A program made the position numbers and the translations under genes. Positions 1 to 9,324 of a stretch of 64,000 bases of DNA are shown here, in pieces. The notes beneath the pieces are model-generated. The model searched no databases. It saw only the letters and a program-made list of their open reading frames with translations, and was not told the DNA's origin. The stretch's first letter is position 1. Each line of letters starts with the position of its first letter. This DNA comes from Dyella mobilis (GTDB taxonomy: Bacteria; Pseudomonadota; Gammaproteobacteria; Xanthomonadales; Rhodanobacteraceae), in the NCBI RefSeq assembly GCF_016904945.1, contig NZ_JADIKF010000040.1:1054001-1118000 (forward strand), given 5' to 3'.

Positions 1-546
1 ACGGCGAAAGCAGGCTCGCACCTCGCCGGCATCCTCGGACAGGGTGGCCAGGGTCATCAGGCCGCGCACGTGCAACGTGGGATAGGCTCGCAGTGCCACC
101 AGGAAGGCCGGCAGTTCCCCGGGAGGCAGGCCGGTCTTGCTCTCCTCACTGGCCGTCTTCACCTGCACCAGAACGTCCAGGCTGCGGCCTTCGAGCTGCA
201 GCCGGTGATGCAGGGCTTCGGCCAAGTCCAGCCGATCCAGCGATTGCACCTCGTGAGCGAGCCGGGCCACGTCCTTGGCCTTGTTGGTCTGCAGGTGACC
301 GATCACCACCCACTCGATCGCCTCGCCGGCCAGGGCCGCCGCCTTGTCGCGGACTTCCTGCACCTTGTTCTCGCCGAAGCGATGCAAGCCCAGGCCCAAG
401 GCGGCGCGGACGGTGTCCGCGCCGAAGGTCTTGCTGACCGGAAGAATGGTCACCTCGGCCGGGTCGCGACCGGCCGCCTGGCAGGCCTCGTCGACCCGCC
501 GGCGTACCGCGGCCCAGTTGGCGGCCAGTTGCGCGGCATCGGTCAA
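1..546 (-). CDS. yggS: YggS/PROSC-family PLP-binding protein (3' end off window)
   Basis: Reading leftwards from a TTG at 546 the frame stays open to the window edge (182 codons). It encodes the YggS/PLPBP fold: LPVSKTF with the PLP lysine at about residue 39, FGENKVQE, then HLQTNKAKD and VQVKTASEESKTG. The family buffers pyridoxal 5'-phosphate in the cytosol and has no known catalytic activity. The gene begins 4 nt after the stop of the M20 peptidase, so the two are probably co-transcribed. No ATG is available; TTG is chosen because a GGGG stretch precedes it at suitable spacing. The family is usually about 230 aa, so roughly 50 residues lie outside the window. Confidence 0.9.
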   Translation of the reverse strand, partial: MTDAAQLAANWAAVRRRVDEACQAAGRDPAEVTILPVSKTFGADTVRAALGLGLHRFGENKVQEVRDKAAALAGEAIEWVVIGHLQTNKAKDVARLAHEVQSLDRLDLAEALHHRLQLEGRSLDVLVQVKTASEESKTGLPPGELPAFLVALRAYPTLHVRGLMTLATLSEDAGEVRACFRR

Positions 547-550
547 CGGA

Positions 551-1975
551 TCAACCCCGCTTGCCCTGCTCGAAATGGCGCGCCACCACGTCGGCCACCA
601 CCATCGACACGCGCTTGCCGGTCGGGATGTGGATGAACTCGTTGGGGCCATGCGCGTTGGAGTGCGGTCCGAGCACGCCGGTGATCAGGAACTGCGCCTG
701 CGGGAACTTGGCGCCCAGCATGCCCATGAACGGAATCGAGCCACCCTCGCCCATGTACGCGGCCGGCTTGCCGAAATACTGTTCGGAGGCCTTGGTCACG
801 GCGTCTTCCAGCCAGGGCGACAGCTGCGGTGCGTTCCAGCCGCTGCCGTCCTTTTCCAGCTTGAAGCTGACCTTGGCGCCGTAAGGCGGGTCCTTTTCCA
901 GCAGCCCCTTCACGAAATCGCCGGCCTTGGCGCCGTCCAGCGTCGGCGGCACGCGTAGGCTGAGCTTCACCGAGGTCTTGGGACGCAGCACATTGCCCGC
1001 GCTTTCCAGCGGCGGCAGGCCGTCTGCACCCGTCACCGCCAGTTGCGGACGCCAGGTACGGTTGAGCACCAGCTCGGTGAGGTCTTCGGTGACCGGATGC
1101 ATACCTTCCACGAATGGGAACTTGCTGTAGATCTCCTTGCCCAGCACGCCGGCCGCGGCCTTGGCCTGGTCGATGCGCTGCGCCGGAATCTCCGCGTAGA
1201 GTTCCTTCGGCTTGATCCGACCGGTTTCAGGATCTTCCAGGCGCGACAACAGATCGCGCAGGATGCGGAAGCTGGACGGCACCACGCCGGAGGCATCGCC
1301 CGAGTGCACGCCTTCGTCCAGCACCTGCACGGTCAGCTCGCCGCCGGTCATGCCGCGCAGCGAGGTGGTGAGCCACAACTGCTCGTAGTTGCCGCAACCG
1401 GAATCCAGGCAGACCACCAGCGAAGGATTGCCGATGCGCGGAGCCAGGTGATCCACGTAGTAAGGCAGGTCGTAGCTGCCGGATTCTTCGCAGGCCTCGA
1501 TCATGATCACGCAGCGCGCGTGCGGAATGCCCTGCTCCTGCAGGGCCAGCAGCGCAGCCAGCGACCCGAAGATGGCGTAGCCGTCGTCGGCACCGCCGCG
1601 GCCGTAGAGCTTGTCGCCCTTCAGCACCGGCGTCCACGGCCCCAGGCCCTCGGACCAGCCAGTCATTTCCGGCTGTTTGTCGAGATGGCCGTACAGCACC
1701 ACGGTATCGTCGTTCTGGCCAGGCACTTCGATGTAGATCAACGGCGTGCGGCCTTCCAGGCGCACCACTTCGAGCGTGGCGCCGGGCAGCGACGGCAACT
1801 TGGTGTGCGCCCAGGTTTCCATCAGCTTCACGGCGGCGTCCATGTGGCCGTGCGCGACCCAATCCTTGTCGAACATCGGCGACTTGTTGGGAATCCGGAT
1901 GTAGTCCATCAGTTGCGGGACGATTTCAGCGTCCCACAGATCGCTGACAAAGCGAGAAATGCGCGCGGTATCCAC
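551..1975 (-). CDS. M20 family dipeptidase (carnosinase/CNDP-like)
   Basis: A 474-aa cytosolic metallopeptidase of the M20 family. Metal-site motifs are complete: YGHLDKQP (H97, D99), GGADDGYA (bridging D130), ACEESGSYD (general base and metal ligand E163/E164), CLDSG (D191) and the C-terminal GPHSNAHGPNEF histidines. The lid domain lies roughly at residues 205-370. Length and motifs fit the CNDP/dapE-like dipeptidases that hydrolyse short peptides with two zinc or manganese ions. The exact substrate cannot be read from sequence. It starts at an ATG about 235 bp from the divergent comEA-like gene and is followed 4 nt later by yggS. Confidence 0.9.
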   Translation of the reverse strand: MDTARISRFVSDLWDAEIVPQLMDYIRIPNKSPMFDKDWVAHGHMDAAVKLMETWAHTKLPSLPGATLEVVRLEGRTPLIYIEVPGQNDDTVVLYGHLDKQPEMTGWSEGLGPWTPVLKGDKLYGRGGADDGYAIFGSLAALLALQEQGIPHARCVIMIEACEESGSYDLPYYVDHLAPRIGNPSLVVCLDSGCGNYEQLWLTTSLRGMTGGELTVQVLDEGVHSGDASGVVPSSFRILRDLLSRLEDPETGRIKPKELYAEIPAQRIDQAKAAAGVLGKEIYSKFPFVEGMHPVTEDLTELVLNRTWRPQLAVTGADGLPPLESAGNVLRPKTSVKLSLRVPPTLDGAKAGDFVKGLLEKDPPYGAKVSFKLEKDGSGWNAPQLSPWLEDAVTKASEQYFGKPAAYMGEGGSIPFMGMLGAKFPQAQFLITGVLGPHSNAHGPNEFIHIPTGKRVSMVVADVVARHFEQGKRG

Positions 1976-2210
1976 GTGGACTCCATGGTTCGAGTGAAAA
2001 GGCGATTCTAACAGCCGCCGTTCCGCCGCCAGCAGTGCACGATGGATGACTGCTCACACCCTGAGCGGAAGGTGGCCCACACACGAAGCCGGCCTCGACC
2101 CGCCCTCTCTGCACGTACTTCGCCGACTGGGCCGCCATGCCGGCCGCGGCGCAAAGTGGCATTGCGGCGCCGCCTGGCACCGCCTTTTCTACTCAGGGAG
2201 ATAACGCCTC

Positions 2211-2567
2211 ATGTTCAGGAAAATTGCCGCCATCGTCGGCCTCTCGCTGGCATTTGCCATGCCCGCTTTCGCCGCCACCGCGGTCAACGTCAACACGGCT
2301 GATGCCGAAACACTGGCCAAATCCTTGGATGGCGTTGGGCTATCCAAGGCCAAGGCCATCGTGGCTTACCGGGAAGAACACGGCCCGTTCAAAAGCGTCG
2401 ACGACCTGACCCAGGTCAAGGGCATCGGTCAGGCCACGCTCCAGCACAACCACGATGCGATCCTGCTCAGCGGCGAAGGCGCCAAGGCCGAAGCAGACGC
2501 CGCGGCCAAACCCAAGCGTGCCAAGAAGGCCAAATCGGCCGCGTCCGAACCGGCCGCACAAGACTGA
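2211..2567 (+). CDS. ComEA-like helix-hairpin-helix protein
   Basis: A 118-aa exported protein: a signal peptide (residues 1-21, cleavage after AFA) is followed by a ComEA-type double helix-hairpin-helix domain (about 25-85; VNVNTADAETL, GVGLSKAKAIVAYRE, QVKGIGQATL). The tail is Lys/Ala rich. ComEA proteins bind incoming DNA in the periplasm and ratchet it during natural transformation; in Xanthomonadales such short stand-alone versions are common. A GGGAGA ribosome-binding site sits about 8-10 nt before the ATG. No other competence gene is nearby, so the role in uptake is inferred from the family. Confidence 0.85.
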   Translation: MFRKIAAIVGLSLAFAMPAFAATAVNVNTADAETLAKSLDGVGLSKAKAIVAYREEHGPFKSVDDLTQVKGIGQATLQHNHDAILLSGEGAKAEADAAAKPKRAKKAKSAASEPAAQD

Positions 2568-2665
2568 TTCAACACCCAACCGGCGATACGGCCCATGGCG
2601 GGCCGTACCGCTTGCGATACACTCCGCGCCAACCAAACGTTGGTCGCCACCGCCAGCCCGTTGAC

Positions 2666-3136
2666 ATGATTCTTCCGCGCTACCGTATCGACGCCTCCCG
2701 CATCCGCGGCGCAGGCAAAGGCCTGTTTCTGGAAGAATCCATTGCCGCAGGCGGCATCCTCACCGCGCCCGATGCGATCGACCGTACCTATCGGCTGGAC
2801 GAACTGAAGGCTGCGCCGGACCAGATGTACGCCAGCGCGCGCTGGTTCCAGGATCGCTACACGCTTTCGCCGGATTGGCCGGACGAGTGCTACATCAACC
2901 ACAGCTTCGAGCCCACGGGCCTCTGGCACCTCGGCTTTGTGTTTGCCTTGCACGACCTGCCCGCCGGTACGGAAATCACCGTCGACTATCGGCACTTGCT
3001 GCCGCCGGGCGAGGAGGAGGACTTTATCGACACGGCCACTGGTGAGAAGATCATCGGCCTGCCCTGGTACGAGAGTCTGATGACCACGACTCGCGCCCTA
3101 GCCCACGTGTTGGACGGCGCAAGTCTCAGCGACTGA
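2666..3136 (+). CDS. SET domain-containing protein
   Basis: A 156-aa protein that is essentially one SET domain. Visible features are the opening RIRGAGKGLF, the YINHSFEPTG motif that carries the Asn-His of SET pseudoknot motif III, and the late TVDYRHL tyrosine. SET domains usually transfer methyl groups from S-adenosylmethionine to protein lysines; the target of small bacterial SET proteins like this one is generally unknown. The ATG at 2666 is preferred over one 54 nt upstream because homology to SET starts immediately after it. It lies 6 nt ahead of a GNAT gene, suggesting a two-gene operon. Confidence 0.75.
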   Translation: MILPRYRIDASRIRGAGKGLFLEESIAAGGILTAPDAIDRTYRLDELKAAPDQMYASARWFQDRYTLSPDWPDECYINHSFEPTGLWHLGFVFALHDLPAGTEITVDYRHLLPPGEEEDFIDTATGEKIIGLPWYESLMTTTRALAHVLDGASLSD

Positions 3137-3142
3137 TCCGAG

Positions 3143-3682
3143 ATGATCGAGATTCCCACTCTGGAAACCGAGCGCCTTCGCATGACGGCGCTTACCGAAC
3201 GCCACTTCAACGACTACGCCGCGATGCTCGCCGATCCGGATAGCACGCGATGGATCGGCGATGGCCTGCCACTGGATCGCACCAATGCATGGCGCTCGCT
3301 GGCGATGCTGATCGGCCACTGGCAACTGCGCGGCTACGGCATGTGGGCGCTGGAACTGAAATCCACGGGTGAATTCATCGGACGCGCCGGCCTGCTGCAT
3401 CCGGAGGGCTGGCCGGACATCGAACTGGGCTGGATGGTGAAACCCCAGCACCGACACCACGGCTACGCCACCGAAGCCGGTGCTGCGACGCTGGATTTCG
3501 CGTGGGAACACCTGCACATCCTGCGCGTCATCAGCCTAGTTCGCGTCGGCAACGAAGCATCCGATCGCGTTGCCGAACGGCTGGGCGGCGAGCACATCGA
3601 AGATATCGATTTCTTCGGCAGCGACAACCACGTCTTCGCCTATTACCCGCCGCACCACGAATCCCGCCGCGCCCTGGCCTGA
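3143..3682 (+). CDS. GNAT N-acetyltransferase, RimJ/RimL type
   Basis: A 179-aa acetyltransferase. The N-terminus (LETERLRMTALTERHFNDYA) is typical of the RimJ/RimL subgroup, and the acetyl-CoA pyrophosphate-binding region follows as MVKPQHRHHGYATEA, with a late NEASDRVAERLG helix. These enzymes acetylate protein N-termini or small amines; the substrate is not predictable here. It starts 6 nt after the SET-domain gene and ends 17 bp from the convergent MFS gene. Confidence 0.8.
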   Translation: MIEIPTLETERLRMTALTERHFNDYAAMLADPDSTRWIGDGLPLDRTNAWRSLAMLIGHWQLRGYGMWALELKSTGEFIGRAGLLHPEGWPDIELGWMVKPQHRHHGYATEAGAATLDFAWEHLHILRVISLVRVGNEASDRVAERLGGEHIEDIDFFGSDNHVFAYYPPHHESRRALA

Positions 3683-3699
3683 AGGCAAGTCGCGGCACT

Positions 3700-5034
3700 T
3701 CAGGCCTGCATGCGCTCCACCTTGCCTACCAGCAGGATGTAGGACAGGCTCCCCAGCAACGCCATTGCCGCGATATACGTGATGGCCCGCGAAAAATCCG
3801 CACCGTCGACCAGATAGCCGATCACGATCGGTGTGCTCACCGCAGCCAGATTGCCGATCAGATTGAACACCCCGCCGGTCAATCCGAGCAGGCGCGCCGG
3901 TGCCAGTCCCGACACCAGCGACCAGGTGATGGACGCAAAACCGTTGCCAAAAAAGGCAATGGTCATGAAGGCGATCACCCCTTCGATCGATGACGCATAG
4001 TTCGCACCGACAATGGAAGCCGAAATCAACAGGCCGACAATAATCGGGAGCTTGCGCGCCAAGCCTTGCGACGCGCCTTTGCGGAACAGCCAATCGGACA
4101 GCACGCCCGAACTCACCACGCCCACGAACGCCGCGAGAAACGGTAGCGACGCGAGAAAGCCGGATGTAGCGAAATCCAATCCGCGATATTTGACCAGGTA
4201 AGTCGGAAACCAGGTAAGAAAGAACCACAGCGTGGAGTTGACCGCGAACTGGCCGATGTAGACACCCCACAGCTTGCGCCGGCCAAGCACGAGCGCAAGA
4301 TCGCTCCAGGTCGATCCTGTGCGCTTCTCCGGCGAGCGCGATGACGCGTTGCCGATATCCACCAGCCCGCCACCTTTGCTAATCACTTCGATTTCCGCCT
4401 GATTCACACCCCGAAACGCCCGCGGCTCGCGATAGATCGCGAACCACGCAAGACCCCATGCCACACCTATCAGCCCGGTGGAAACAAAAACCGCGTGCCA
4501 GCCAAGCCGGGCCTGCAACCAGGCCAGCACCGGCGTAAGAAACGCCAACCCGACAAACTGGCCCGATGTGTAAAAACCGATCGCCGTTGCGCGCTCGCGC
4601 GTTGGGAACCACGTAGTTACCACGCGATTGTTGATCGGATAAGCCGGCGCCTCCAGCGCACCCACCACCAGGCGCAACGCAACCAGCGCGACAAAGGACC
4701 CGGCAAAACCCAACATCACCGTAGCCAGCGACCACAGGATGAGTGCGGCGGCATAAAGCACGCGCGGCGCGACCCGGTCGACCAGCCAGCCGCCGGGAAT
4801 CTGCATCAGCGCATAGGTCCAGCCGAACGCGGAGAAAACGAAACCCGCTCGCACCGAATCGATATCGAGCTCGCGGAAGAGCTCCGGTGCGGCGATCGAA
4901 AGATTGCTGCGGTCGAGGTAGTTGATCACCACCGTGACGAACATCAGCGCCATGATCAAAAAGCGCTTTCGACTAGGCTTGGAGAGCACAGGCTCTCGCG
5001 CTTCGAGACGTGCTGATGCCGGTTCGCGCTCCAT
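3700..5034 (-). CDS. MFS transporter, ACS (anion:cation symporter) family
   Basis: A 444-aa inner-membrane transporter with about 12 hydrophobic segments in two halves around a central loop (about residues 205-245). The opening VTVVINYLDRSNLSIAAPE and the GWLVDRVAPR loop 2-3 motif are typical of ACS-family carriers for hexuronates, glucarate/galactarate or related organic anions. The ATG at 5034 is chosen over a start 60 nt upstream because GGAGAG precedes it at ideal spacing. A uronic acid substrate would fit the GH79-like enzyme near 61 kb, but that link is speculative. The gene converges on the GNAT gene with 17 bp between stops. Confidence 0.85.
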   Translation of the reverse strand: MEREPASARLEAREPVLSKPSRKRFLIMALMFVTVVINYLDRSNLSIAAPELFRELDIDSVRAGFVFSAFGWTYALMQIPGGWLVDRVAPRVLYAAALILWSLATVMLGFAGSFVALVALRLVVGALEAPAYPINNRVVTTWFPTRERATAIGFYTSGQFVGLAFLTPVLAWLQARLGWHAVFVSTGLIGVAWGLAWFAIYREPRAFRGVNQAEIEVISKGGGLVDIGNASSRSPEKRTGSTWSDLALVLGRRKLWGVYIGQFAVNSTLWFFLTWFPTYLVKYRGLDFATSGFLASLPFLAAFVGVVSSGVLSDWLFRKGASQGLARKLPIIVGLLISASIVGANYASSIEGVIAFMTIAFFGNGFASITWSLVSGLAPARLLGLTGGVFNLIGNLAAVSTPIVIGYLVDGADFSRAITYIAAMALLGSLSYILLVGKVERMQA

Positions 5035-5170
5035 CGCTGCTCTCCTCGTCACGATCCATCGCCCGAGGTTTTGTACCCAGCCGCGCGCGATCACTCCATT
5101 GACGTTAGAGCGGGGTCTCGCGCAGCGTCAATTCGAAAAAGGACGAATCTACGTTTGCCTGCCGCACCCG

Positions 5171-5213
5171 CAGGCTGGGTTACCCCGGATCAAGTCCGGG
5201 GTAACCCAGCCTG
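5171..5213. repeat. Perfect 19-bp inverted repeat (REP/MITE-like hairpin)
   Basis: Arms 5171-5189 and 5195-5213 are perfect reverse complements around a 5-nt TCAAG loop. The core reads ACCCCGGA-tcaag-TCCGGGGT. There is no adjacent T-run on either strand, so it is not a classical terminator. It sits between the membrane-protein stop (5250) and the MFS start (5034). Similar GGATCAAGTCC hairpins recur as dispersed elements in proteobacterial genomes, which is why a REP-like element is favoured. Confidence 0.7.
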
Positions 5214-5249
5214 CGACGGTGGAGAAGCTCGTCGCGGCAATGCAGCCGA

Positions 5250-6131
5250 TCAACTCATCGAACGCGCCACTTCGCCCAATGCAAACAGGCGCGCCGTGCG
5301 CATCCAGCCAATGGCCAGCACCATCAACTGGCTCAGCACCAGAGCGAACAGGAAGCCGCCCATGCCGAACGCGGTGACGTGGATGCGCGCCATGGCGAAG
5401 ATCGATGCCAACACCAGGCCCACCAACGTCACCACCAGATAGAACAGCAAGGTGTTCAGCGGACGGCGGAGCAACTGCTTGACGCCGCGCCACAAGGCGC
5501 GCGTGGCCGAGCGCAATGAGCCATCGGCGATAAAGGCCGCGCGCGCCGATTCCACGATCGATTGCATCAACACGAACACGATCAGCAGCACCACGTGCAG
5601 AATGGCGTGAACGGAATCGACCTGGGACTCGAGCACGGCTTTGTCAGCCGTATTTTCGGCCACGTGCGCACCGATACCTCCGACGGCGAGCACCACGCCA
5701 TAGGGCAGCAGCGACCACAGCATCACGCGGAACATGCGGCCGTATTCCACCAGGCCGTTTTGCAGCAGCGCGCCGAAACCCAGGCGCCGCCCTGCCCGTC
5801 CGCTGCCGACAATCATTCCGTCCAGGAACGGCGACAGCAGCAGGGTCAGGATCAGGCCCATCAATGCGGCCGATCCCAACCATTGGGGATGGTCGGCGAA
5901 CGCGCCGATCACGTCACCGAACATGATCGCGTTGAAGTGCTGCGCCCATTCGGCCGCGTGCACCGACGTATCGAGCAAACCGCCCAGCATGCGTGACAGC
6001 GGCCAAGCCACCACGGTTGCCGGAATGAGCATGACGAGCAGCCACAGCAACAGCAATCGCCATTGCACGGCCGCCGCCATGGAGGACCACAAGCGGCCAA
6101 AGCCGGCGGAACGAGTCGTGTCGTGAGCCAT
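5250..6131 (-). CDS. Multi-pass membrane protein of unknown function
   Basis: A 293-aa protein with about six hydrophobic segments (roughly residues 27-48, 86-105, 133-155, 178-198, 230-252 and 262-282). No enzyme or transporter motif was recognised. Its ATG overlaps the stop of the upstream M1 peptidase gene (TGATG; a GTG one codon earlier is also possible), so the two are translationally coupled. The coupling suggests that it assists or anchors the peptidase or acts on the same envelope process. Confidence 0.7.
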   Translation of the reverse strand: MAHDTTRSAGFGRLWSSMAAAVQWRLLLLWLLVMLIPATVVAWPLSRMLGGLLDTSVHAAEWAQHFNAIMFGDVIGAFADHPQWLGSAALMGLILTLLLSPFLDGMIVGSGRAGRRLGFGALLQNGLVEYGRMFRVMLWSLLPYGVVLAVGGIGAHVAENTADKAVLESQVDSVHAILHVVLLIVFVLMQSIVESARAAFIADGSLRSATRALWRGVKQLLRRPLNTLLFYLVVTLVGLVLASIFAMARIHVTAFGMGGFLFALVLSQLMVLAIGWMRTARLFALGEVARSMS

Positions 6132-8359
6132 CACAGAGTCCCCAACATCGAGTAGAAGGTTTGCAGCACGGCGGCGACGTCGGCTGTCCAGCGCCGGGAG
6201 GCGGCGGAATCCGCTTTGGTGGTGAGGCTGTTGTTGAGGCGATTGTCATCCAGATAGTTGTGCCCGTCCGGATCGAGTTCGGCCGACACCACCTTGCTCG
6301 GCTTGACGAAATCAAAGCGCGCCCAGCGCTGGTCGTCATCCCAGGTCACGTCTTCGTGCGTGCCGTCTGCATAGGTAACGCGCAGCAGTTCCGGTGCGGC
6401 AATGCCATTGCGCTCCACCGTCACCGTGCTGTGCCAGGGGAACGGACCGGGGTCGCCCGGCTTGGCGTTGGGGTGGGCCTTCTTCCAATCCTCGCGCTGC
6501 TTGTCGGTCTGCTTGTCCAGGTCGGCGGCAACCACTTCGCTTTGCTTGTCGTCCTTCCAGGTCACGCCCGCCTGCGGCAGCACTTCCTCAGTGTCGATGG
6601 ACGTTACGGTGTCATCCAGCGTACCGGTGCCGTAGACATACTCGTTGAAAATCTGGTCGACATCCTTGGCGTCGCCGGAGCTGTCGATCAACGCGGCACG
6701 GAAGTCCGCAACCGACGGGTGGCGGAAGCGCCAGCGCTGGTAATACAGGCGGAAGGCCTTCTCCAACGCCGGCTTGCCCAGCCGTGCTTCCAGGTCGTGC
6801 ATGGCCGTTGCGGTACGCGTGTACACCGTGCCGTAGCTGGTGCCGGAGATGCGGTCCCAGCTGTTCTGCGCCAGCGGATCGCGCGGATGCTTCAAGGTCG
6901 CTCCCAGGCGCTCCATCACGAAGCCGGGGATGTGCGGCGCAATGCCCAGCCATTTGGTGAAAGGCGTTGCAAGCACAAAATCCTGCTTGCGCTCGGCCAG
7001 CATCCGGTTGTCCCAGTATTCGTTGAGGCCTTCGTCCAGGATCGGCTCTTCAAATTCGTTTGACGCAAGGATGCCGTAGAAATAGCCGTGGCCGAATTCG
7101 TGGATATTCACGAAATCGCTGGCCATCTGTGTCCAGGTATCCTGCTCGACGTATTGAAAACCTTCGGAAGTGAAGAAGGTCGGATATTCCATGCCTCCCG
7201 CTTCTTGTGCGTTGTAAGGGGGCACCACCACGGTCAGCGTCTCGTAGGGATACGGCCCCAAAGTCTTGGAAAAATAGCCGATCGCATCGATGCTCGACTT
7301 CAAACTCGGTGCAGCCGAAGCCACGTATTCCTGCGGATAGATCACGCGCACGGCGACCTTCGGGCTGCCCGCGCCTTCGTACGTGCCATCCAGCGTCTTG
7401 TAGTCCTTGGCGGCTACCCAGGCGAAGTCGTGCACGTCGCCCTGCACGAAGTGATAGGTGGTCGTGCCGTTTTTCTGCTCCGGTTCGCCTTGCAGCTTGC
7501 CCACCGCACCGACGGTGTAATCGCTGGGCACGGTCAGATGTACGTCGTAAAGGCCGAAATCCGCGTAGAACTCGCTGTTGAAATGGAACGCATGCGCGTT
7601 CCAGCGTACCTGCGTGGCACCGCGCTCGCCCGGCAGTTCCAGCACGGCGATTTTCGGAAACCACTGCGCGACGAGATTGAAGTCGCCCCACCAGCCGGTG
7701 CGCTCGACCACGCGCGGCAACTGGCTGAGAAAGTCGATATCCAGCGCCAGCGTACCGCCGGCCGGCACTGGCTGTGCCAGATCGATGCGCACCACCGTCT
7801 GGTCGGTATCGGGGCCGCCATCGGGATGCACGAAGCTCCACTTCAATGCGGCATCGCCTTGTTGCACTTTCTGCAAATGGATCCAGCCCCACTGCCCCTT
7901 CTCGAGCCGCGCATTGCCGCGCGAGCTGCCATGCGCCGTCTCTATGTTGCGCTCGGTGAAGAAGATGCTGCCTTCATTCTGGAAAGCATTGAGGTATGTG
8001 TGGAAGTAGACGCTGCGCACTTCGCGGTCGCTGCGATTGCGCCAGGTCAGGTGTTCTTTGCCGGTCACCGCGTGTTTGGCCGCATCGAGGCTGGCATCGA
8101 TGGTGTAGCTCACCACGCGATCGGACAGGGTCGCCTCCTGGCCGGTACGCTCGCCGCCCCAGGCGTCGGGCGAGCTCTTCTGCGTGATCATGGTGTCGTG
8201 TGCCGGCGCAAACGGGATATCCGCATCCCCGGCTGTCGACGCCGCCGTAGCGGGCTGCGGCTGTGCAGCGGGCTTGGCGGTCTGTGCGCCAGCGTGGCAT
8301 GACCACAACAAAAGAGCCGCGGCGAGCCACGGCCCGCCCCTACCGGTTGCAAGTCTCAT
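6131..8359 (-). CDS. M1 family zinc metallopeptidase, exported
   Basis: A 742-aa gluzincin aminopeptidase-type protein. The active site HEFGH (H420, E421, H424) is followed 18 residues later by E443 in ILDEGLNE, the M1 HExxH-x18-E pattern, and a GGMEYP stretch replaces the usual GAMEN exopeptidase motif. An N-terminal signal peptide (about residues 1-25, ending HAGAQ) indicates export to the periplasm. The ATG at 8359 is used because GGGGAG precedes it; a start 57 nt upstream would spoil the signal peptide. Family members trim N-terminal residues from peptides; the altered GAMEN suggests non-standard specificity. Confidence 0.87.
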   Translation of the reverse strand: MRLATGRGGPWLAAALLLWSCHAGAQTAKPAAQPQPATAASTAGDADIPFAPAHDTMITQKSSPDAWGGERTGQEATLSDRVVSYTIDASLDAAKHAVTGKEHLTWRNRSDREVRSVYFHTYLNAFQNEGSIFFTERNIETAHGSSRGNARLEKGQWGWIHLQKVQQGDAALKWSFVHPDGGPDTDQTVVRIDLAQPVPAGGTLALDIDFLSQLPRVVERTGWWGDFNLVAQWFPKIAVLELPGERGATQVRWNAHAFHFNSEFYADFGLYDVHLTVPSDYTVGAVGKLQGEPEQKNGTTTYHFVQGDVHDFAWVAAKDYKTLDGTYEGAGSPKVAVRVIYPQEYVASAAPSLKSSIDAIGYFSKTLGPYPYETLTVVVPPYNAQEAGGMEYPTFFTSEGFQYVEQDTWTQMASDFVNIHEFGHGYFYGILASNEFEEPILDEGLNEYWDNRMLAERKQDFVLATPFTKWLGIAPHIPGFVMERLGATLKHPRDPLAQNSWDRISGTSYGTVYTRTATAMHDLEARLGKPALEKAFRLYYQRWRFRHPSVADFRAALIDSSGDAKDVDQIFNEYVYGTGTLDDTVTSIDTEEVLPQAGVTWKDDKQSEVVAADLDKQTDKQREDWKKAHPNAKPGDPGPFPWHSTVTVERNGIAAPELLRVTYADGTHEDVTWDDDQRWARFDFVKPSKVVSAELDPDGHNYLDDNRLNNSLTTKADSAASRRWTADVAAVLQTFYSMLGTL

Positions 8360-8649
8360 CGAATGATCTCCCCAAGAGATGTGTCGAGCCTGACCCAGGC
8401 ACGGTCGCCGGAGCATCCGCCATTGGTCATGCGTTCCGCAACGGGCTGCGCATGCTCCGCATTACCATTGCGCATAAAGCAACGAACGCCTTGCGGCTTC
8501 ACTTGTCTTACACGTGACGGTGATACTTGCCGGATGTTGCCTTAAGCTGCACGCATCCAGGCACGAAGCGTCCGTGAAGCATCAGGGAAGATGTTGAAAT
8601 TCATGGAGATAGCAAGTACGAACGGCTGATCGGCCGGAGTTGGAGAGCC

Positions 8650-9324
8650 ATGCGTATCCTGATTGCTGAAGACGATCCATCCATTGCCGCGGGCGTCAGC
8701 GCCGCACTGCGCCAAGGCGGCCATGCCGTTGACCACGTTGCCGACGGCGTCCGCGCCGATGCCGCTCTGAAAGACACGCCGTACGACTTGCTGGTGCTCG
8801 ATCTGGGCCTGCCCAATCTGGATGGCAGCGAAGTGCTGCAGCGCGTGCGCCGCCGCGGCAGCGGCCTGCCGGTGCTGGTGGTCACCGCACGCGAGGGTTT
8901 GCGCGAACGCGTGCGCATACTCGACCTGGGCGCCGACGACTATCTGGTCAAGCCCTTTGCCCTTGCCGAATTCGAAGCACGCGTGCGCGCCCTGCTGCGT
9001 CGCTACACCACGCAAGGTGCGCCCGAACTCACCCTGGGCCGCCTGCGCCTGGACCTGCCCGGCCATCGCGCCTGGGTGGACGACACGCCGCTGGAACTTA
9101 CCGCGCGCGAATTCGGCCTGCTCGAAGCACTGGCCGCCCGCCCCGACCGCGTCACCAGCCGCGCGCAATTGATCGAAGCCCTGTGCAGTTGGGACGAGGA
9201 ACTCACCGACAACGGCCTGGACATCGCCATTTATCGCCTGCGGCGCAAGCTGTTGGACTCCGGCACCCAGGTGCGCACCATTCGCGGACTGGGCTACCTG
9301 CTGGAAGAGGTCAAGCAGGCATGA
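8650..9324 (+). CDS. OmpR-family response regulator (QseB/PmrA/TctD-like)
   Basis: A 224-aa two-domain regulator. The receiver domain (1-115) has acidic residues D8/D9, the phospho-acceptor D51 (LVLDLGLP), T79 and K101 (DDYLVKPF). The C-terminal winged helix (about 130-220; ELTAREFGLLEAL and RRKLLDSGTQVRTIRGLGYLL) binds DNA. GGAGAG lies directly upstream of the ATG. The stop overlaps the start of the sensor kinase (ATGA). It is divergent from the M1 peptidase operon across about 290 bp, so it may control that operon, itself or both. Confidence 0.92.
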   Translation: MRILIAEDDPSIAAGVSAALRQGGHAVDHVADGVRADAALKDTPYDLLVLDLGLPNLDGSEVLQRVRRRGSGLPVLVVTAREGLRERVRILDLGADDYLVKPFALAEFEARVRALLRRYTTQGAPELTLGRLRLDLPGHRAWVDDTPLELTAREFGLLEALAARPDRVTSRAQLIEALCSWDEELTDNGLDIAIYRLRRKLLDSGTQVRTIRGLGYLLEEVKQA

